From Gloeophyllum trabeum ATCC 11539 (Eukaryota > Basidiomycota > Agaricomycetes > Gloeophyllales > Gloeophyllaceae), in NCBI RefSeq assembly GCF_000344685.1, contig NW_006920418.1, forward strand, positions 1,584,526 to 1,648,525: 64,000 nucleotides of DNA. Direction: 5' to 3'. The notes under the pieces are model-generated. The model saw only the letters and a program-made list of their open reading frames with translations, was not told where the DNA came from and did not search any database. A program made the position numbers and the translations under genes. Below, piece after piece: positions 58,065 to 64,000 of the stretch (the first letter of the stretch is position 1; each line of letters opens with the position of its first letter).

Positions 58065-60401
58065 ATGACACCGAAACCCACAGACACAGAAGATTGGGTT
58101 GTAGCTGATAGCGAGGGAGAAGACATTGACATGTCTGGCGACACGTTACTGCCTATGACGGTCGGGCGAGCGGGACGGACATCGAAAACCACCGCTTCGG
58201 GTGAGTCTTCAGTGTATCGCTCACTATGCAGCGTAGATGACCGTTGTTGGGATTCTTATAATTCTTTTAGACATATCTTTTGACTCGCCCCGTGATCAAC
58301 CCGCTACCTCCGCCATCTCGTCATTCTCAGCCAGGCAGATTCCTCCGTCCGCGGAGCACTCAACGATATCGCGCTTTGAATCTATGAACACGGCCGCGCA
58401 TGTTTCCAATATTACAACACCTACGACTGCAATTAGCTCCGCTTCTGGATCTCGACCTCGCCCTCGCCCTGCGTACAAAGGCAAGAAGGCACTAGAGCTA
58501 GGGACGGAGGTCGGGTCGGCCTCAGTGCAATTTGGCCAACCATCTGAGGGCCCATCCAATCCTCGATCAACCACCTCAGATCCAGTAACAGGGAGAGACC
58601 TGATACGACCTGCAGCCACAAGTTTCAGTGATAGAACCCCAGCCGATAATTACTCTCAGGACCTCGCGGAGCGTGTCAAGATGCGCTCGCGTAAAAAGCC
58701 AACTCCAAATGTCTCAGACCATCAGGGCAATTCAAGAACTAAACCAGCCAAATCAAAGACAGCTGCTGCTTTGCCCGACGACATCATCGATCTTGCTTCG
58801 GATTCTGAAGACGAACTGGCTTTGGTTCCATCCAGCAAACATGCAACTTCTGCGTCCTCTAGTAAGTCTGCCAAGCGGCCCCGAAGGGCCTCAACTCCTC
58901 TCTCTCCTATTGCCGCGGTCTCGGAATCCCTCCAATCGCAGAATACCATCCCTCTAGCAACTACATCCCCTTCCATCCCTACTTCCACGCTACCTCCGTC
59001 AGACGTCCCTTCGACCGTCCCTACCGTACTTGTGTCCTCTCCTCGCTCCGACCTTAGTGGCCAGCGCAAGAGGAGACGCCTTCCGCAGAGAAGGATAGTC
59101 GTGTGGGATGAAGAAGACGAGGGTAACGATCAGCCCCAGCAAGCTGCCGCTCACGACGGACCAGCTCCGGCAGACTTACCGTTGTTTCTGCCCGAACCTC
59201 CCTCTTCAATACCACATAAGCCTGACGGCGGAACTACTGTCCACAAGAAGTCAGCCCAGGCAAGTATGCCGCTGTTCTTCGCAGCGCCTCCCTCCTCCAT
59301 CCCGGAAGCACCACGACCAGAAGCTTCCAATAGGATGGATGCCCGAGAGCCTGACACTTCGGAGACGAGTCCTGCAGTCAAAGTGCCGGGAAAGCGGAAG
59401 CGAAAAGACCCCGATCCCGGTGACGACGATGGCAAGACCAAGAAACGTGGTCGGAAACAGAAAGCCGAAGGGAAGAAGTCGAAAGGAAAGAAACCCGTGC
59501 CTTCCGAAGAGGAGCTCGGCTCTGCACCGTTGAGGCAAGAGATAGAAGCCACTTCATCTGATAAATTCCATTCCGCCACCCTGCTGGAAGGTGTCAACCC
59601 AGGTCAATCTTCCTCGCATTCCGAACCGGTAGACCGCGAGACTGTTCGCACAGCGGTGACTGACCCCAGACAGCAAGATGCCTCGGAGTCTCCGACGAAA
59701 CCCCACTCCAAGGCTGCGAAACGTAAGGCAACCTCAGGTAGAAAGAGCAGAGTTGTGATAGCGGACTCGGATGAAGATGAAGCGGTGGACGATGCAGGCG
59801 CGGCGCCTAACAATGCGCATACACCGAATAGTGTAGCACAGGAGGACAAGGCATCTCCAGGGCATGCGGTGCCTCTAGTGGAGGAAAGGCCAGATAACGC
59901 GTCTTCGAAATTGAAGGTCATTATCCCGTCATTCTTGAACTCGTTATAAAATCTAACATCGCATTTATCTAGGAAAATGCACCGCCTCCTGTGCCGGAAG
60001 ACCATCGCAGTACACCACGGCCATCCATCCCCAAAGCCCCCCGTCGCTCCTTCAGCATCAAGCCTAAGTCCACGCCCATGTCCGAGCTCATCCGGCGCGT
60101 CAACTCCCAACCAGGCTCCCCATTCGCCGCCTCGACATCCTCCCCGCACCCTCTCCTCAAAGCATCCAAGTCTGCTCTGTCTCGTATTGCCCCACTACAC
60201 CCCAATCGCCGCACTCCACCGCCTCCTCCGCCGCGACCACCGAAGCCCAAGGAAAGGAAATCGAAGAAGCAGCTGGAAATGGAGGAAGAGTGGGAGATGG
60301 AGTTGGAGGAGACGATCGACGGGTGGTTATGTCTTACTGAAGCTGAAAGGGATGCATACAGGAAGGCTAAGCGGGATCAGGCAATGGGTTGGGAAGAGTA
60401 G
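58065..60401 (+). CDS. Disordered nuclear protein with SUMO-interaction-like motifs
   Basis: About 740 aa in three exons; exon 2 continues from DISFDSPRDQP, and the last exon begins ENAPPPVPEDHRS. I do not recognise the family. The protein is low-complexity, rich in Ser, Pro and Lys, with basic clusters (KKRGRKQKAEGKKSKGKK). Three hydrophobic-acidic motifs resemble SUMO-interacting motifs: WVVADSEGEDID near the start, DIIDLASDSEDEL at about 58780, and RVVIADSDEDEAVD at about 59750. A 13-residue unit occurs twice, LPLFLPEPPSSIP (59179) and MPLFFAAPPSSIP (59269). The C-terminus has a predicted helix, EEEWEMELEETIDGWLCLTE, followed by AERDAYRKAKRD. A nuclear scaffold or DNA-repair/SUMO-linked role is an inference from motifs only. 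Confidence 0.75.
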
Positions 60402-60610
60402 TTGGATTGGGCTATCGGGGGCCGTTGTCAGTGTCCTCCCCTGTATCATATCTCAGGGTCTCTCATAAGTCCTGCATCAAGTACTATAGCATACATCCCT
60501 TGACGGATTAATTCCCAATGACTACTGTACCCATTGCTTCTACTGATCACAACATAAGCAATATATCAGATCAAGCAAGACATCGTACACCTGCATACAC
60601 CTAGTCCTGA

Positions 60611-62304
60611 TCATGCACGTAAAGGCACATAACGAAGAAAAACTCCCTCGTAATATTCCGGTCCACTGGCTCCAAAGATATGTCTCCCGACATACTCGTT
60701 ACGGAACATCCCCGACGGGTCGTATTTCTTGACAGTACGCAGGAAATCATCGAATTTCGGGTACAGCTTGCGCACCTCTTCAGGACGCAGATGGTGAGCC
60801 TTAGCCCAGTGCGGACGGCCACCATGGCGGGCGATGATTGCACCATACTCGTCGAACAACCTTCGGTACGGAACATCGAGTCCATAAGGCCTGGGAGGTT
60901 GCGTCAGACTCAGCAAGCTTCGAATAGTGAAGTGCGATCATGATGGTCTCACTTATACTGTGCGATTCCGATCCAGCACGTCGTCCTGCCGTTGCTGGGA
61001 CTCAGCCATATATCATCCGCCGATGAGAACCGTATTTCGATAGGGAAGTGCGGGCGGAGGCCGCAAGGGTCCGAATGCTCCTTGTCGAGCCACTTTCGGA
61101 GATCCCGTAGACAAGCCGGTGCTTCACGATAATCGACCGCGTACTCTATAGTATATTGCCAATACTACGTTACGCATTTAAGTAGCAGCTCACGAAATGA
61201 AGTGACGGCAGGCTTACGCGGTGCTCGACGTTGAATATGCAATGACTGTCGTCGACTGCGTCAGTCGGCTCCTGGATAAGCCAAGATACCAGGCGGCCTG
61301 CCCAGACGTTCAGAGTCGGTGCGAACAGTCCCAGGAATAGGAGGAGCTGCACGAGGTGATATCCTATGACCGTTTCCCATAACCAGCTGTGTTCTCTATG
61401 TTTTGGCTGCATAGACACATTCATAAACTGAAGACGATGGACGGTGGATAGCAATTACGCGTACCTTGTCCGTACGGTCAGCAAGGCTCACTTGCATAAG
61501 ATTCGTCTGAGGGAACCACCAGAGCCGCGTATGCTGGGATCGCTGCGCGAGATCGAAGAAGCTCTCCATTGCCTCATCAAATGTGAGAGCGAACCGTCTC
61601 TCCTCCAGACGGAACGCGGGTTCGACTTCGAATTTGATCGTCAGGATGAGTCCAGTACTCCCGAGCCCGCATATAGTCGCCATGAATAGGTCCTGCAGCT
61701 CCTCTCGTGAGCAGCGAACTTTGCTGCCATCAGCGAGGAGAATGGTCAGCTCCAAGACGTGGGTCGATAAGGTCCCGTAGTTCAGCCCCGAGCCGTGATT
61801 GACGGTGACGATGGTGCCTGCGAGAGTTTGCTCGGATATAGACCCTATACTCGTGAGCGCGAGGTTGTGCTGCAGGAGCTGCTCGTTCAGGTCGACAAGA
61901 GTGATGCCTGATTCTACCACGATGTATCTCTTCTCATAGTTGGCCTTGTCAGAGGTCGATATTGGATGGATCAATGACACCATAGAGAACTTGAATCCCG
62001 CACTCACCTCCAATAGCCTGTTCAACTTCGTCACCCGAACCAAAAAGTCCTTCGTGCATGGGAGATCACTCGGGCTGTGGCCCACGCCCGCCGCTCGGAC
62101 AGTCTTTCCCTCCCGTCGGGCCAATTCCACGATCAGCTCGCATTGACGCTCGTGCTCCGGCTCGAATACCGCGACGGGCTTGCAGGTATATGTGTGAGCC
62201 CAATTGTAGAACCTCGACCTTGGCGACTCCGGCCGAACCGTTACCGGTCGCAGAAGCTCGTAGAGCGCGTCGGTGGATAGCTGGGACGGCGGCTGTTCGT
62301 TCAT
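60611..62304 (-). CDS. ALO1: D-arabinono-1,4-lactone oxidase
   Basis: FAD-linked lactone oxidase of about 500 aa in about five exons. The N-terminal FAD-binding domain reads FYNWAHTYTCKPVAVFEP and AAGVGHSPSDLPCTKDFLVR, then, after an intron removing the GTGAGTGC segment, RYIVVESGITLVDLNEQL, TIVTVNHGSGLNYGTLSTHV and FMATICGLGSTGLILTIKFE. The ALO domain follows: LWWFPQTNLMQVSLADRTDK, a membrane-like VIGYHLVQLLLFLGLFAPTL, IEIRFSSADDIWLSPSNGR and the signature GRPHWAKAHHL. The end is EGVFLRYVPLRA. In fungi this enzyme oxidises D-arabinono-1,4-lactone to D-erythroascorbate, an antioxidant, and lies in the mitochondrial outer membrane. Intron sites at 60920-60960 and 61150-61200 were placed by motif continuity. 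Confidence 0.92.
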
Positions 62305-62647
62305 CTGAGTCCGTGACGGAGGCGGGGGGCGCGCACGAGCTTATCACGGCCGCGCTCATGGCGGAACGATGAGCCCATCCCAAGCCGGGAAGACGGAATA
62401 CTCGCGAAATCAAGACACCATGCTGCTCTGAAATCAAGAACGAAGTTGCGGATATTCGCGGGAGGTTAACATACGGAGGGATATGCAGGCGCCCAATGCA
62501 GCTTACGGCGCGCGGTGGCGGCGGGAGGGTTGGACATGCCACACAACATGTTACACTGGCACGACATGTTGCTTTGGGCAACTATTATACATTGAAATTA
62601 TACAACATACTGTATACACCCATGATGCTGGTCTTACAAAGCTACAA
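62305..62647. other. Intergenic, ALO1 upstream region
   Basis: 343 bp between the ALO1 start and the stop of the HNH gene; the ALO1 promoter by position. No motif was recognised. Confidence 0.4.
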
Positions 62648-63486
62648 TCACGATGGCCGTTCCTCCGTACCAATCGAGGATACGTATTTCTGTATGTTTT
62701 CTTGGGCGGTACCCTCCCAATTAGTACCCTCGATCTGGCACGCCTTCCAGGCTGGCATGGTCCGGGTCGCGATGAGGATGTCTGCAATGGTGCCTGAATC
62801 CAGTGGTGCAAGTCCACTTGAAGGTTGTCCCAGCGGTTCCCCTTGGAGATGCGGCAGCGTTGTCCTCCCTACATCTGGGTCGCGTTTTATAGTGCCAGTG
62901 GCGGTGTCGAAAAGGGCGTCCGCGGTGACCCAGTCCTGCCAGCCGATGGCCTCGGCCAGGGGCATGGAAGGCATCACAAGGGCGAAGGGATGGAATCCTT
63001 GCACGCGCATCTCATGAATGATGAACAAGGAAGGGAAAGGGGCGTATCTGTCCTTGATGTCAAGAGCAGCAGCTTTACCATGGAAGGGCTGAAGATCCCG
63101 CGAACCAGAGTAATTCACGAGCATAAACATGCGTATCTAAACGTTGTGAGCACCTGATGCGCTGCTTACATGCAATGGCAGCCTACCTCCAGGAAATAAC
63201 GTATGAAGTAGTCAAACCTATCAAACAGCGCGCGGTGATTCAGGTACATGAGCATCCCATTGCGCGGGTCGTGTTGAGGGGTCTTTTTTGCCTGTGGAGG
63301 AATGCAGTTGCGGGACAGGAGATCCGACCACTTCGCCCGAACTTTAAAGCCCAACTGAGGAGCTCAGGGACATCATGCTCACAGTAGCAATATTCGATCC
63401 GGGCAGGATCTGGTAATGCTGGAGAGGGCATAGCACGCCGCAGACGATACAACGACCCTCTCCCAGAAACCGGTCGCGTCGGTCTA
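62648..63486 (-). CDS. HNH-domain protein (Agaricomycete family), 5' end not resolved
   Basis: Reads VDRRDRFLGEGRCIVCGVLC at the upstream end, then QHYQILPGSNIAT. A very short intron (28 nt, GTGAGC to TCCTCAG, about 63363-63390) appears to be needed to reach LGFKVRAKWSDLL. The HNH-like core follows: KTPQHDPRNGMLMYLNHRAL then FDRFDYFIRYFLE. After a further intron come FMLVNYSGSRDLQPFHGKAA, LDIKDRYAPFPSLFIIHEMR and VQGFHPFAL, a block shared by a large family of such proteins in Agaricomycetes. The paired CxxC and the NGMLM...FDR segment fit an HNH fold. The usual His before the Ile-Leu-Pro is replaced by Gln (HYQILP), so nuclease activity is doubtful. The true start lies upstream and was not found. 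Confidence 0.6.
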
Positions 63487-63946
63487 CGCCCCTATTAAAT
63501 GCGGTGGTAGTCGATGAAACGGAGTACTCGTGCCCTTCCTACACCTCCGAAGCAAACCAATGTGGGCACCACATTGAAGCTTCATCCGAAACAGGTGACA
63601 CCGCCACATAGTCGCCACACCGGTGCATTGTGGCAACAACGTTAGTTCTGGACTGCCACCACACTGGCACTAGGATATGTGGATGCTACGTGCACCCCAA
63701 CATCTCTTAATATGTTGGAATCACATACGTAGGTACATGCGAGTTACGTAGTCATTAACCATGTAAATAGGTTTTGTGCAGCTGTGGGATAGCCCAGCCA
63801 TACATCACAGATACATGGCTGTAGCTCCGGTTCATCCAGGCCTCGTAAAGCTCAGGTGTGATACAAATGTGATTTTCTTCTGCTGTAGATATAGTACTAT
63901 ACATGGGACACAACTCAAAAGAATGGTGAAATAAAACAGTGGAATG
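63487..63946. other. Intergenic region with a short palindrome
   Basis: 460 bp without a resolved gene; it probably holds the missing first exon and promoter of the HNH gene. A perfect inverted repeat with 8-bp arms (CAATGTGG, 3-nt loop, CCACATTG) lies at 63558-63576. Confidence 0.35.
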
Positions 63947-64000
63947 TTACAATTCCGTCACCCCGCCCTTCGAAAGATACTCGTCAACCTCTTCCTGATA
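63947..64000 (-). CDS. C-terminal end of a gene that continues beyond the window
   Basis: The last 54 bases read on the minus strand as YQEEVDEYLSKGGVTEL followed by TAA. The composition is protein-like and helical, and the stop at 63947-63949 fits a 3' exon. Too little is visible to name the gene. Confidence 0.45.
   Translation of the reverse strand, partial: YQEEVDEYLSKGGVTEL

Noticed and set aside
63558..63576. Palindrome considered as a terminator hairpin or transposon end
   Set aside because: Isolated 8-bp arms without a T run, matching end or target duplication.

Overview
This window is nuclear DNA from a filamentous basidiomycete, most likely an Agaricomycete (polypore-like); I cannot name the species. 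The evidence is dense genes cut by many 47-90 nt GT-AG introns, a DUF6533 seven-helix membrane protein, an Agaricomycete-type HNH protein, Zn2Cys6 regulators and a CYP51. No bacterial operon structure, CRISPR array, rRNA or convincing tRNA was seen. One 235-base N run (19751-19985) marks an assembly gap.

Layout. 1-9.3 kb: a GMC oxidoreductase, a DapA-family aldolase, the mitochondrial dynamin Mgm1, an SCP2 lipid-transfer protein with a peroxisomal AKL tail, and Mediator subunit Med22. 9.3-10.4 kb: a 1,049-bp non-autonomous DNA transposon with 34-bp inverted ends and a 7-bp target duplication, 73 bp upstream of the MED22 start codon. 10.6-12.2 kb: a DUF6533 protein. 13.2-27.4 kb: three tandem paralogous Zn2Cys6 regulators (here TF-A, TF-B, TF-C) on the minus strand, with a RAD51D-like recombinase on the plus strand between A and B. 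The gap sits at the 3' end of TF-B, where about 1 kb is present twice. 27.8-35.7 kb: a Serinc/TMS1 protein, about 2 kb of unassigned DNA and a fourth, unrelated Zn2Cys6 regulator (TF-D).

37.1-38.9 kb: a single gene that joins an arsenite S-adenosylmethionine methyltransferase to a Cdc25/Acr2-type rhodanese arsenate reductase. 39.3-50.9 kb: ribosomal protein P0, a PPR-like organellar protein, a C3HC zinc-finger (Rsm1/NIPA) protein, a Bsd2/NDFIP adaptor, a HEN1 small-RNA methyltransferase with a GW/WG-rich tail, and a tiny three-exon gene for V-ATPase subunit e. 51.3-64 kb: CYP51, an RNase II-family mitochondrial exoribonuclease (Dss1-like), a disordered nuclear protein with SUMO-interaction-like motifs, D-arabinono-1,4-lactone oxidase, an HNH protein and the last codons of one more gene.

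Most genes are unrelated housekeeping or accessory genes. The items most worth following up are the arsenic methyltransferase-reductase fusion, the Argonaute-hook-like tail on HEN1, and a 6-nt micro-exon inside the zinc cluster that is kept in all three tandem regulators. All coordinates and splice sites were worked out by hand from reading frame, GT/AG sites and family conservation; no search or alignment program was run.
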